From: Oerskovia paurometabola
GTDB lineage: Bacteria > Actinomycetota > Actinomycetes > Actinomycetales > Cellulomonadaceae
Direction: 5' to 3'
DNA length: 64,000 bases
NCBI RefSeq assembly: GCF_016907365.1
Contig: NZ_JAFBBV010000001.1
Coordinates: forward strand, 992,001 to 1,056,000
Under the pieces are notes generated by a model, which made no database searches, was not told the origin of the DNA, and worked only from the letters and a program-made list of their open reading frames with translations. Position numbers and translations under genes: made by a program. Below, piece by piece: positions 17,393 through 25,142 of this stretch (the first letter of the stretch is position 1; every line of letters begins with the position of its first letter).

Positions 17393-17421
17393 TTGACGGT
17401 TTGCTATAGCAAGAATAGTCT
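17393..17421 (+). promoter_or_regulatory. promoter with embedded GntR operator (copy 3)
   Basis: TTGACG (17393-17398), a 17-bp spacer containing the perfect palindrome TTGCTATAGCAA (17401-17412), and TAGTCT (17416-17421) on the plus strand. The design is the same as at 16.18 kb. It would transcribe rightward toward the small ORF at 17596 and the gene at 17727; the same operator could also affect the divergent acetyltransferase gene. Confidence 0.65.
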
Positions 17422-17464
17422 CGCATCCACGTTCTCGAGTGAACGATGCACGGCAACGAAGCAC

Positions 17465-17490
17465 GTGCGAGGTCGGGCTGGACCTCGCAC
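17465..17490 (+). terminator. hairpin in the leader of the 17.6-18.2 kb transcript
   Basis: Perfect 10-bp stem (17465-17474 with 17481-17490, 6-nt loop) about 40 nt downstream of the expected transcription start. It is terminator-like and could attenuate the downstream genes. Confidence 0.4.
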
Positions 17491-17524
17491 GAAGTGTCCA
17501 TCCCTCGACCGTCCCCCTCGCTGC

Positions 17525-17580
17525 CGAACATGTGGTTACGGTCGTGAATCGCCCCGATTCCGACGCCCACCGCATGTTCG
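17525..17580. repeat. imperfect inverted repeat related to the 22.85 kb element
   Basis: The ends CGAACATG (17525-17532) and CATGTTCG (17573-17580) are perfect complements and the inner parts pair imperfectly (GTGGT with ACCGC/CCCAC). The pattern matches the perfect CGAGCATGCGGTT repeat at 22844. The related sequence GCATGTTCGA recurs at 17595. Function unknown. Confidence 0.4.
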
Positions 17581-17595
17581 AGGAGCGTTTTGCGC

Positions 17596-17730
17596 ATGTT
17601 CGACCATCGCCGCACCGTCCCCGGGGCGGTGCTCGTCGACCTCGACAACACCCTCGTCGCACGCAGCGTCCTGCGGGGGCTGCTGTGGCTCCGTGCCACC
17701 CTGGTCTCGACACCACAGGAGGGCGCATGA
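17596..17730 (+). CDS. small ORF with a HAD motif I, possibly a HAD hydrolase remnant
   Basis: 44 residues from the ATG at 17596; AGGAG lies 10 nt upstream. The peptide includes VLVDLDNTLVARSVL, which is the HAD-superfamily motif I (DxDNT, nucleophile Asp and acid Asp). The remaining HAD motifs are missing, since the frame stops after TPQEGA. The stop overlaps the next start (ATGA), so translation of the two is coupled. It may be a degraded HAD gene or a functional small leader ORF. Confidence in expression is low. Confidence 0.35.
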   Translation: MFDHRRTVPGAVLVDLDNTLVARSVLRGLLWLRATLVSTPQEGA

Positions 17731-18218
17731 ATGAGCTGGGCATCCGGACGCACATGGAGGCGTCCGGCTCCGGCGTGCTGTCGTATCGCGACGAGTGGAC
17801 TGTCGACGGCGGGACGCTCACCCGGCTCGTCGGTCGCGTGTCCCTTGCCGAGGGACCGGGAGGGCTTGCGGCCCCGCTGGTCGACCCGAGCCCGTTCCTG
17901 CCGACCACCGCGTCGGAGTACCTCGACGCGCTGCTCGGCGGCGGAGCCCCCGACGACGTGGGCCTCTTCGCCGACGGTCGTGTACCGCTGCTCGTCTGCC
18001 CGGTGTGCGCGGACCTCGGGTGCGGCGCGGTGAGTGCGCGGCTCGTGATCGGTCAGGGTGTCGTCGAGTGGCGCGACCTCGGCTGGCAGATCCCGCGCGA
18101 CCGTGCCGACGACGAGGTCGAGGACGTGCCGTTCACTCCGCCCCTGCACCTGGTCTTCGCGCGTGACGCGTACGAAGCCCTCGTCGCGCGACTGTTGCTC
18201 CGCTACCGGCAGGCCTGA
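17727..18218 (+). CDS. hypothetical protein with a CxxC zinc-like motif
   Basis: 163 residues from the ATG at 17727, with AGGAGGG 3-4 nt upstream. No transmembrane segment or signal peptide. A cysteine group, LLVCPVCADLGCGAVSARL near residues 98-115 (C-P-V-C ... G-C-G), could bind a metal. The segment GVVEWRDLGWQIPRD and the C-terminal FARDAYEALVARLLLRY are compact and well conserved in style, typical of small actinobacterial cytoplasmic proteins of unknown function that carry this CPVCADLGCG motif. It is coupled to the preceding HAD-like small ORF and lies behind the operator at 17401. No function can be assigned. Confidence 0.65.
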   Translation: MNELGIRTHMEASGSGVLSYRDEWTVDGGTLTRLVGRVSLAEGPGGLAAPLVDPSPFLPTTASEYLDALLGGGAPDDVGLFADGRVPLLVCPVCADLGCGAVSARLVIGQGVVEWRDLGWQIPRDRADDEVEDVPFTPPLHLVFARDAYEALVARLLLRYRQA

Positions 18219-18246
18219 ATCGGCGGCGCCCACGCCGCAGCCCCGG

Positions 18247-18951
18247 TCAGGCGCCGCCGGCCTCCTCCGTGGGTTCCTCGGCGACGTCGCCGTCCTCGGT
18301 GTGGCTCTCGAGCCGTGCCGCGGCCTCGCCGATGTGCTCGGCCATGACGGCCCGCGCCCGCTCGGGGTTGCCGCTCGCGATCGCGTCGATGATGAGGTTG
18401 TGCGTCTCGGCGTGCGCGACGCGGGCCTCGGGGTCCAGCGCGACGTTCGCGGCGCGCAGGAAGCCCGTGATCCGGGAGCGGAGCTGGGACGTGATGGTCA
18501 TGAGCATGCGGTGGTCGGCGAGCTCCCAGAGCTGCTCGTGGAAGCGGCGGTCGAGCTCGAACACGCGCGCCGAGCTGCCGCGCTCGGCGGCGTCGACCAT
18601 CTGCTGCACGGTCTTGCGCAGGCGGGCCTCGGTCTTGGCGTCCCACTCGGCCTGGACGCGCACGACGACGAACTGCTCCAGGAGCGTGCGCAGGCTCGAG
18701 ATCTCCTCGAGGTCGCGGCTCGTGAGCGCGGCGACGCGGGCGCCCCGGTGGGGGAGGCGTTCGACGAGCCCTTCCTCGGTGAGGCGGGTCAGGGCCTCGC
18801 GCACGGGGATGTGGCTCGTGCCGAGGCGTTCGGCGAGCTTGCGCTCGACGAGGCGCGAACCGGGCGCGAGGTCGCCGCTGAAGATCGCCTCTCGCAGCTC
18901 GACGGTCACGCGGTCGGCGACGTTCAGGTCGGGCACGCTCTTGAGCGCCAT
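18247..18951 (-). CDS. GntR-family regulator, FadR subfamily (FCD domain)
   Basis: 234 residues from the ATG at 18951 (GGAG 5 nt upstream). The N-terminal winged helix-turn-helix is ADRVTVELREAIFSGDLAPG ... ERLGTSHIPVREALTRL, the GntR signature, with the recognition helix HIPVREAL. Residues 80-215 form an all-helical FCD effector domain (ELDRRFHEQLW, HNLIIDAI), where His side chains usually bind a metal and a carboxylated ligand. Ligands of this subfamily are often sugar acids or their keto-deoxy products, which fits the linked enzymes. It is divergent from the 19.2-23.9 kb operon and is the obvious candidate to bind the six TTGCTATAGCAA-type sites. It probably represses and is released by the inducer. 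Confidence 0.88.
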   Translation of the reverse strand: MALKSVPDLNVADRVTVELREAIFSGDLAPGSRLVERKLAERLGTSHIPVREALTRLTEEGLVERLPHRGARVAALTSRDLEEISSLRTLLEQFVVVRVQAEWDAKTEARLRKTVQQMVDAAERGSSARVFELDRRFHEQLWELADHRMLMTITSQLRSRITGFLRAANVALDPEARVAHAETHNLIIDAIASGNPERARAVMAEHIGEAAARLESHTEDGDVAEEPTEEAGGA

Positions 18952-19124
18952 GGGTTCTCCGTAGTGTTCTGCGGTCCGATCCGGGAGGTGCCCCGAAGGA
19001 TAGCGGTCGGCGAACTGGGCCCGGCTGCCCGCCCGCGGTGCGTGCCGGGGCGAGGGCTGTGCGGGGCGCACCGTTGTGCCACCATCGAGGCGAAGGGCCA
19101 CCGGACGGCTTGCCCCCTCCCTAC

Positions 19125-19136
19125 ATGCTATAGCAT
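19125..19136. promoter_or_regulatory. GntR-regulon operator ATGCTATAGCAT (copy 4)
   Basis: Perfect 12-bp palindrome, 33 bp upstream of the ATG at 19170 and within the divergent region of the GntR gene (18952-19169). Its centre TGCTATAGC resembles an extended -10 element, so binding would cover the start region of the plus-strand operon and might also autoregulate the GntR gene. Confidence 0.7.
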
Positions 19137-19169
19137 TCGAGGGTTGACGCACAGGCTCGAGGAGGATCC

Positions 19170-20810
19170 ATGGTGTCCCTGCACGACCAGGTGAAGGTGC
19201 CTGGTTTCCGCGGACTGGCGGGCGTCGCCCGCCGAGACGTCACGCCGCCCGTGGGCATCCGCGCCCGCAACTGGGGGCCCGCCGACTGGAACGCCTCGCA
19301 GGGCACGCACCGCGCGATGACCCTCACCGCGATCGCCCTCGGGCAGGAGACGCCCGGCAGCGCGTCGTCGCGCCCCACGCCCGACGGCGCCGCTCACCCC
19401 GAGCCCCCTGCTCCCCCTGAGCACCCCGATGTTCCCCACGCCGACCCGCTCGTGATGATCACCGTGGACGCCACGTGGTGGCGCCGCGTCGACGACGAGC
19501 GCGGCGTCCGGGACGCGGTCCTCGCGGGCCTCGGCCTGCCGCCCGAGCGGCTGCTCGTCTCGTTGTCCCACACGCACGCGGGCCCGGTGCTGTGCAGCCA
19601 CGACGCCGACCTCGAAGGTGGCGAGCTCGTCCCCGCCTACCTCGAGCACCTCGCGGCGCAGGCCGTCGACGCGGGCCGCGAGGCCGTCGCCTCGCTCGCC
19701 CCCGCGACGCTCGAGTGGACGACCGGGCGCTGCTCGCTCGCGGCCGACCGCGAGCTGATCCTCGGCGCGGGCGGGTCGCACGGCGAACCCGTCGTCACGG
19801 CACCCGACGCGTCCGGTGCCACGGCGTCCGCCGGTCCCGGCGCCCCGGTGGACGTGACCGAGGACTTCGGGCTCCCCGTGATCGGCTTCAACCCGACGGT
19901 TCCGCGGGCCGCCGTCGACGACACCGTCGTGATCGGCCGCCTCAGCCGGATCGAGCCCGGGCCCACCGGAGAGCCCCTGCCGACCACGACGCCTCTCGCG
20001 ACCATCGTCAACTATGCGTGCCACCCCACGACGCTCGCGTGGCAGAACACCCTGGTCTCCCCGGACTACGTGGGCGCGATGCGCGACCTCGTCGAGGAGT
20101 CGACCGGGGCCCCCGTCGCGTTCTTCCAGGGCGCCTCGGGCGAGCTGGCCCCGCGCGAGCAGTACACGGGGGACGTGGCGGTCGCCGACCGGCACGGCAC
20201 CTCGCTGGGGCACGCGGTCCTCGCGGCGCTCGCCGAGCTGCCGCCGCCCGGCACGGCTCTCGAGCTCACGCGCGTCGTGCAGTCCGGAGCGCCGCTGGGC
20301 GTGTGGGAGCCGCGCCCCGTCGAGGGCTCACGCGTGCTGCGCGCGGTGAGCGACGTCGTCGTGCTGGAGCTGCGGGACCTGCCGAGCCTCGCGCAGATGG
20401 AGGCCGAGTGGGCCGACATCGACCCGCGCAGCCGCGACGAGCGGCTGCGACGCGCGCGCAACCTGCGCGACGGCTACGTGACCGGCCCGACCGTCCAGCA
20501 CCCCACGTGGGTGTGGCAGATCGGGGACGGGTTCCTCGTCGCGCACCCGGGCGAGGCCTACTCGCGCTTCCAGCGCACTGTCCGCGAGCACGCGGGCGAC
20601 CGTCCGGTCGTGGTCGCGAACCTGACCAACGGCCCCGGCTTCGTGTACCTGCCGACCGACCAGGCGTACGTGCGGGGCGCCTACCAGGCGTGGCAGTCGC
20701 CGCTCGCGCCCGGCTCGCTCGCACGGCTCGAGCAGCACGCGAACCACCTCATCGACACCCTGACGGCGGCGACGCCGGCACCCGCGCAGACTTCCACGGA
20801 GGACCAGTGA
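19170..20810 (+). CDS. neutral/alkaline ceramidase-like hydrolase
   Basis: 546 residues from the ATG at 19170 (GGAGG 4 nt upstream). It matches the N-terminal catalytic region of the neutral ceramidase family: GVARRDVTPPVGI at the start, LLVSLSHTHAGP (metal-binding His pair, about residue 130), NYACHPTTL (about residue 283, zinc-ligand His) and FFQGASGELAPR (about residue 315). There is no signal peptide, so it is intracellular, unlike true ceramidases. Bacterial relatives lie in carbohydrate operons, where they may cleave an ester, lactone or amide. It is the first gene of a four-gene operon with 4-bp overlaps throughout. Substrate unknown. Confidence 0.8.
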   Translation: MVSLHDQVKVPGFRGLAGVARRDVTPPVGIRARNWGPADWNASQGTHRAMTLTAIALGQETPGSASSRPTPDGAAHPEPPAPPEHPDVPHADPLVMITVDATWWRRVDDERGVRDAVLAGLGLPPERLLVSLSHTHAGPVLCSHDADLEGGELVPAYLEHLAAQAVDAGREAVASLAPATLEWTTGRCSLAADRELILGAGGSHGEPVVTAPDASGATASAGPGAPVDVTEDFGLPVIGFNPTVPRAAVDDTVVIGRLSRIEPGPTGEPLPTTTPLATIVNYACHPTTLAWQNTLVSPDYVGAMRDLVEESTGAPVAFFQGASGELAPREQYTGDVAVADRHGTSLGHAVLAALAELPPPGTALELTRVVQSGAPLGVWEPRPVEGSRVLRAVSDVVVLELRDLPSLAQMEAEWADIDPRSRDERLRRARNLRDGYVTGPTVQHPTWVWQIGDGFLVAHPGEAYSRFQRTVREHAGDRPVVVANLTNGPGFVYLPTDQAYVRGAYQAWQSPLAPGSLARLEQHANHLIDTLTAATPAPAQTSTEDQ

Positions 20811-21619
20811 GCACCACGACCACCCCGACCGGCACGCCCGCGGGCAACCCGCTCCGCACCGCGATCGTCACGGGCGGCGCCGCGGGCATCGGCCGACAGA
20901 TCGCCGAGCGGCTCGCGGCCGACGGCCACCGCGTGGTGTGCGCGGACGTCGTCCAGCACGACCTGCCCGCGCTCGACCTCGCGGCCCTGCCCGCCGAGCC
21001 GAGCCTGGTCTGGATGCCCCTCGACGTCACGGACCACGCGGCCGTGGGGGCGGCGTTCGACGCGGTCGCCGCCGCGACGGGCAGCATCGACGTCCTGGTC
21101 AACAACGCCGGGATCCAGCGTCACCGCGGCATCGAGGACCTGAGCTGGGACGAGTGGAAGGCCGTGGTCGACGTCAACCTGCACGGCGTCTTCACCTGCC
21201 TCCAGGCTGCGGCGCGGCACATGCTCGCCGCGGGCCGCGGCGCGATCGTCAACATCTCGTCGGTCTCGGCGCGCGGCTCCGCGGGCAGGGCCCCGTACTC
21301 GACGACCAAGGCGGCCGTGATCGGCCTGACCTCGACCGCGGGGGCCGAGTGGGCCGCGCGCGGGGTGCGGGTCAACGCGGTCGCGCCCGGGTACATCGAC
21401 ACGGGCGTCTTCCGCCAGGGCGTCGCGGCCGGGACGCTCAAGGAGGAGACGATCCTCGCGCGCATCCCTGCGGGCCGCCTCGCCGACGCCTCGGAGATCG
21501 CGAACGCCGTGAGCTGGCTCGTGTCCGACCAGTCGCAGTACGTGATCGGCCAGACCCTCTACGTCGACGGCGGGTTCATCGTCGACTACGGCGTCCCGCT
21601 CGCGAAGAAGCCGGAATGA
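20807..21619 (+). CDS. SDR-family dehydrogenase
   Basis: 270 residues from the GTG at 20807, overlapping the previous stop by 4 bp (GTGA). Classical short-chain dehydrogenase: TGGAAGIG cofactor loop near residue 22, NNAG near 100, catalytic Ser in NISSVS, and YSTTK (Tyr, Lys) near residue 165. The loop end (CADVV after the second strand, acidic Asp) suggests NAD rather than NADP. In this context it may oxidise a sugar or a 2-keto-3-deoxy sugar acid. The C-terminal YVDGGFIVDYG is typical of sugar-type SDRs. Confidence 0.88.
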   Translation: MSTTTTPTGTPAGNPLRTAIVTGGAAGIGRQIAERLAADGHRVVCADVVQHDLPALDLAALPAEPSLVWMPLDVTDHAAVGAAFDAVAAATGSIDVLVNNAGIQRHRGIEDLSWDEWKAVVDVNLHGVFTCLQAAARHMLAAGRGAIVNISSVSARGSAGRAPYSTTKAAVIGLTSTAGAEWAARGVRVNAVAPGYIDTGVFRQGVAAGTLKEETILARIPAGRLADASEIANAVSWLVSDQSQYVIGQTLYVDGGFIVDYGVPLAKKPE

Positions 21620-22941
21620 CGAGCCGAGCAACGAGCCCGGGCGGGCTCGCGCGCATCACCGAGGTCCGCACGTCGACGACCGTGGTCGCCCTGCCGCAGC
21701 CCCTGCAGCTCGGGGCCATGACGGTCACGCGCCGCGAGTACGTGGGCGTCCAGGTCCGAGCGGTGCTGCCGGACGGCACCGAGGTCACGGGCGTCTCGTA
21801 CGCCCTGACGCGCGAGGCGCCCATGGCCGAGATCGTCGAGCGCCTCGTCGCACCGCACGTCGTGGGCCGCGACCTCCCGGTCGACGACCCGGCCGCAGGG
21901 GTGCGCGCGGCGTGGGACGCCGCGCTGCGCGGCTCGGCGATCGTGGGGCGCGTGGGCCTGGTCCGCCGGGCGATCGGTCTGGTCGACGTCGCGCTGTGGG
22001 ACGTCGCGGGCAAGGTCGCGGGCGTCCCGGTGTGGCGCCTCCTGGAGTCCGGCCCGGTCGCGCCCTCGGCCCGCCCGGCGATCCTCGTCGCGGCCTACCC
22101 GACCCCGGGACGTACGGCCCGCGCCGTCGCCGACGAGGTGCTCGACCGTGCCCGCGCCGGCTGGCCGCTGCTCAAGATCTCCCGATCCCCCGACCGCGAC
22201 CTCATGCGCGACCTGCTTGCGATCCTTCGCGCCGAGCTGCCCGGGGTGACGGGCCGTGAGACCGAGGCCGGTCGCAGCGGTGTCGTCGTGGACGTGGGCT
22301 TCGGCTGGCGCGACGCGGACGACGCGCTCGCCGACCTGGACGCGTGGGGGATCGGCGGTCCCGCAGGGGCGGGAGCGCCTGCGCTCGCCTGGCTCGAGGA
22401 CCCCGTGCTGCCCGAGGACGCCGACGGCGCCGCGCGCATCCGTGAGGTCACGGGACTGCCGCTCGCGATCGGCGACGAGGTCACGGACCCCGAGGTCTTC
22501 GCGCGGCTCGCTGCGCTCGGTGCGCTCGACGTGGCGCGCGTGGACGTGGTCGGGATCGGCGGCCTCACGGCGGCCGACCCCCTGGTCCGGTCGTGGCAGG
22601 ACGCGGGGCTCGTGACGTCGAGCCACGTGTACCCCGAGGTCAGCGTGCACCTCGGTGGCGCCCAGGGGATCGGGGTCGAGACGTTCGAGCGCTCGCCGCA
22701 GGGCAACCCCTACGACCCGGCGCCGCTGCTCGTCGAGGGCGGCCCCGAGTTCTCGGCCGGCACGGCGCTGCCGCCCGAGGTCCCCGGCCTGGGCTTCACC
22801 CTCTCGCCCACGTACTTCACGTTCGAGCCCGCCCCCTCGCTGCCGAGCATGCGGTTGGCGTCCGAAACGGGCCCCGGGACGACGCCAACCGCATGCTCGA
22901 CCGACGACAACCGCATGCTCGGCGACCAGGAGGACCGATGA
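21616..22941 (+). CDS. enolase-superfamily sugar-acid dehydratase (mandelate racemase subgroup)
   Basis: 441 residues from the ATG at 21616 (ATGA overlap). The capping domain occupies residues 1-125 and the TIM barrel follows. Catalytic features: Lys in PLLKISRS on the second strand, metal ligands Asp in VVVDVGFGW, Glu in WLEDPV and Glu/Asp in AIGDEV, and the His/Asp dyad in ARVDVVGIGG and SSHVYPEV. These are as expected for acid-sugar dehydratases that make 2-keto-3-deoxy acids. About 30 C-terminal residues (after PAPSLPS) are encoded by a perfect inverted repeat and are probably not part of the fold. It lies between two SDR genes in one operon. Confidence 0.85.
   Translation: MTSRATSPGGLARITEVRTSTTVVALPQPLQLGAMTVTRREYVGVQVRAVLPDGTEVTGVSYALTREAPMAEIVERLVAPHVVGRDLPVDDPAAGVRAAWDAALRGSAIVGRVGLVRRAIGLVDVALWDVAGKVAGVPVWRLLESGPVAPSARPAILVAAYPTPGRTARAVADEVLDRARAGWPLLKISRSPDRDLMRDLLAILRAELPGVTGRETEAGRSGVVVDVGFGWRDADDALADLDAWGIGGPAGAGAPALAWLEDPVLPEDADGAARIREVTGLPLAIGDEVTDPEVFARLAALGALDVARVDVVGIGGLTAADPLVRSWQDAGLVTSSHVYPEVSVHLGGAQGIGVETFERSPQGNPYDPAPLLVEGGPEFSAGTALPPEVPGLGFTLSPTYFTFEPAPSLPSMRLASETGPGTTPTACSTDDNRMLGDQEDR
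22844..22899. repeat. 19-bp perfect inverted repeat inside the dehydratase 3' end
   Basis: CGAGCATGCGGTTGGCGTC (22844-22862) is repeated in inverse orientation at 22881-22899 with an 18-bp spacer. A third, partial copy (CAACCGCATGCTCGG) follows at 22908-22922. The repeat lies within the reading frame and 40 bp before the next start codon. It could fold as an mRNA hairpin that limits expression of the last gene of the operon. Confidence 0.75.
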
Positions 22942-23861
22942 CCGACCCGACCAGCACGCCCCGGGCGGGCTCCGTCGTCGGGCACGACGACGAGCGAGGA
23001 CCGGTGTCCGCCCAGAACCCGACCGGACAAGCCTCCGTGCCAGGACCAGCCGCGACCCGCAGCGTCGTGGTGACCGGGAGCGGCAAGGGCATCGGCCGTG
23101 CCATCGCGGCGCGGCTGACCGCGGACGGCTGGACCGTCGTCGGGCTCGAACGGAGCGCCGGCTCGGGGACCGTCGAGGAGGGCGTCTGCGCGGCCGTCGT
23201 GCTCGCCGACTCGCGCGACCGTGAGTCGCATCGCGAGGCCGCGCGCGTCGCCCGGGCCCTCGCGCCGCTCGCGGGCTGGGTCAACAACGCGGGTATCACC
23301 CGGACCACGCCGCTGCACGCGCTCGGCGACCCCGCGCGCGCCGCGGAGATCGAGCGCACGGCACGAGACATCGTCGAGATCAACGGCCTGGGCTACCTCT
23401 GGGGGGCCGCCGCCGCGGTCGAGGCGTTCACCGACCAGGTGAGCGGCGGGTCGATCGTGAACGTCGGGTCGATCCACGGGCGGTCCTCGTTCGTCGACCA
23501 CGCGGCCTACGAGCTGACCAAGGGCGGGATCGACGCCCTCGCACGCAGCGTCGCCGTCACGTACGGGCGGTACGGCATCCGGGCCAACACGGTCGCGCCG
23601 GGCGGGGTCCGCACGCCGCACCTCGACGCGCAGATCGCGAACGCCGTCGACCCCGAGGCGGAGGAGCGCGGGCTCGCCGAGGGCCCGCCGCTCGGCCGCA
23701 TCGCCGAGTCGGCCGAGATCGCGGCCGTGGTCGCGTTCCTGCTCTCGGACGAGTCGTCGTACGTCTCCGGTCAGTCGATCGCGGCCGACGGCGCGTGGAC
23801 CGCGTCGTTCGGGACGCTGCCGCACGACGCCGGGCTCGACGCGCGGTACGGGCTCGACTGA
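22938..23861 (+). CDS. SDR-family dehydrogenase
   Basis: 307 residues from the ATG at 22938 (AGGAGGA 5 nt upstream, ATGA overlap with the dehydratase). The first 40 residues are a hydrophilic extension absent from most SDRs. The core shows TGSGKGIG, WVNNAG, the catalytic Ser in NVGSIHG, and YELTK (Tyr, Lys). The C-terminus SYVSGQSIAADGAW is typical. It probably acts on the keto-deoxy product of the dehydratase, for example oxidising a 2-keto-3-deoxy acid to a diketo acid that the hydrolase at 32558 could cleave. This pairing is inference. Confidence 0.87.
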   Translation: MTDPTSTPRAGSVVGHDDERGPVSAQNPTGQASVPGPAATRSVVVTGSGKGIGRAIAARLTADGWTVVGLERSAGSGTVEEGVCAAVVLADSRDRESHREAARVARALAPLAGWVNNAGITRTTPLHALGDPARAAEIERTARDIVEINGLGYLWGAAAAVEAFTDQVSGGSIVNVGSIHGRSSFVDHAAYELTKGGIDALARSVAVTYGRYGIRANTVAPGGVRTPHLDAQIANAVDPEAEERGLAEGPPLGRIAESAEIAAVVAFLLSDESSYVSGQSIAADGAWTASFGTLPHDAGLDARYGLD

Positions 23862-23870
23862 GACCGGCTG

Positions 23871-23906
23871 AGTACACGCTTTTCTGGATTCAGGATCCCG
23901 TGTACT
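23871..23906. promoter_or_regulatory. candidate ArsR operator
   Basis: Interrupted palindrome AGTACACG (23871-23878) and CGTGTACT (23899-23906), ending 9 bp before the ArsR start. Such long-armed palindromes next to SmtB/ArsR genes are usual autoregulatory sites. Metal binding would release the repressor. Confidence 0.55.
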
Positions 23907-23915
23907 GTCCGACGC

Positions 23916-24248
23916 ATGGAGACCGTCACCCTCACGCACACGGCAGCGCTCGCGCGCCTCGGGCACGCGCTGTCCGACGAGACCCGCGCGCGCATCCTGC
24001 TCACGCTGCGCGAGGCGCCCGCCTACCCCTCGGACCTCGCAGACGCGCTCGGCGTCTCCCGCCAGGTCATGTCCAACCAGCTCGCGTGCCTGCGCGGCTG
24101 CGGGCTCGTCGAGGCGATCCCCGACGGTCGCCGCACCTGGTACCGCCTGGCCGACAGCCACCTCGCGCCCGCCCTCGACGACCTGCTCCGCCTCGTGGTC
24201 ACGGTCGACCCGACGTGCTGCTCGCCCGACGGGTGCACGTGCTCATGA
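23916..24248 (+). CDS. ArsR/SmtB-family metal-sensing repressor
   Basis: 110 residues. Winged helix with recognition helix SDLADALGVSRQVMSNQL. The CACLRGCGLVEA-like segment (Cys in QLACLRGCG near residues 58-62) corresponds in position to the metal-binding cysteines of the CmtR-type cadmium/lead sensor, and the C-terminus adds more cysteines (TCCSPDGCTC). It probably senses a soft divalent metal and represses itself and the downstream efflux gene, with which it overlaps by 4 bp (ATGA). Confidence 0.87.
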   Translation: METVTLTHTAALARLGHALSDETRARILLTLREAPAYPSDLADALGVSRQVMSNQLACLRGCGLVEAIPDGRRTWYRLADSHLAPALDDLLRLVVTVDPTCCSPDGCTCS

Positions 24249-25033
24249 CCTCGGTGTCGATCGGTCCTCGGCCGCCCGCAGGCCTCGCCCCCGCCCGCAG
24301 GGCCCTCCTCGAGCGCCGCGTGCGCTGGATCGTCTCGGCGACGATCGCCTACAACGTGGTCGAGGCGGTCGTCGCGATCACCGCCGGGCGCATCGCGTCA
24401 TCGGCCGCGCTCGTCGGGTTCGGCCTCGACTCGGTGGTCGAGGTGCTGTCCGCCGCAGCCGTGGCGTGGCAGTTCGCGGCCCCCGACCCGCACCGCCGCG
24501 AGCGGACCGCGATGCGCCTCATCGCGGTGTCGTTCTTCGGTCTCGCGGTCTTCGTGAGCGTCGACGCGGTGCGCACCCTGCTGGGAGCCTCCGAGCCCGA
24601 CCACTCGACCGTCGGGATCGTGCTCGCGGCCGTGAGCCTCGCGATCATGCCGTTCCTGTCCTGGTTCGAGCGTCGCACGGGCCGTGAGCTGGGCTCGGCC
24701 TCGGCCGTCGCGGACTCGCGCCAGACGCTGCTGTGCACCTACCTGTCCGCGGTGCTGCTCGTGGGCCTGCTGCTCAGCTCGACCCTGGGCTGGACGTGGG
24801 CCGACCCGATCGCGGCCCTCGTCATCGCCGCCGTCGCGATCAAGGAGGGCGTCGAGGCCTGGCGCGGGGACGCGTGCTGCTCGCCGGTCGCCGGCCTGCA
24901 CACCGATGTCGCCGCGGCGCACCACGCGCCGGGTGCACGCCACCAGAGCGGGGAGGCTGCGCCGTCGGGCACGGCCGCTCGCCCGGACGGCGCAGCGACC
25001 GCCGCGGACGGCTGCACCTGCTGCGCCGACTGA
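24245..25033 (+). CDS. cation diffusion facilitator-like metal efflux transporter
   Basis: 262 residues. Six hydrophobic segments of a CDF core: the second has GFGLDSVVEVLSA and the fifth SAVADSRQTLLCTYLS with DPIAALVIAAVAI, giving the Asp pairs of the CDF metal site. The expected large cytoplasmic C-terminal domain is replaced by a short tail with HTD, HH, H and clusters of Cys (DACCS, CTCCAD), which may scavenge the metal. It is coupled to the ArsR sensor and should export the sensed cation with proton exchange. The metal is not known; Cys-rich ends favour Cd, Pb or Zn. Confidence 0.82.
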   Translation: MTSVSIGPRPPAGLAPARRALLERRVRWIVSATIAYNVVEAVVAITAGRIASSAALVGFGLDSVVEVLSAAAVAWQFAAPDPHRRERTAMRLIAVSFFGLAVFVSVDAVRTLLGASEPDHSTVGIVLAAVSLAIMPFLSWFERRTGRELGSASAVADSRQTLLCTYLSAVLLVGLLLSSTLGWTWADPIAALVIAAVAIKEGVEAWRGDACCSPVAGLHTDVAAAHHAPGARHQSGEAAPSGTAARPDGAATAADGCTCCAD

Positions 25034-25142
25034 GCCCGGCTGAGCCGGCTCCGATGGCGGCCCCGGACGACCCGACCTACGGTCGAGGAGGACCCGCCCG
25101 GACCGGACGGCGTCCTGCGAGTACCGACGACGGAACGAGGCT

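Noticed and set aside
17439..17726. Upstream extension of the 17727 gene to an ATG at 17439
   Set aside because: The added residues are Arg/Pro rich and cover the leader hairpin and palindrome, while the ATG at 17727 has an excellent AGGAGGG.
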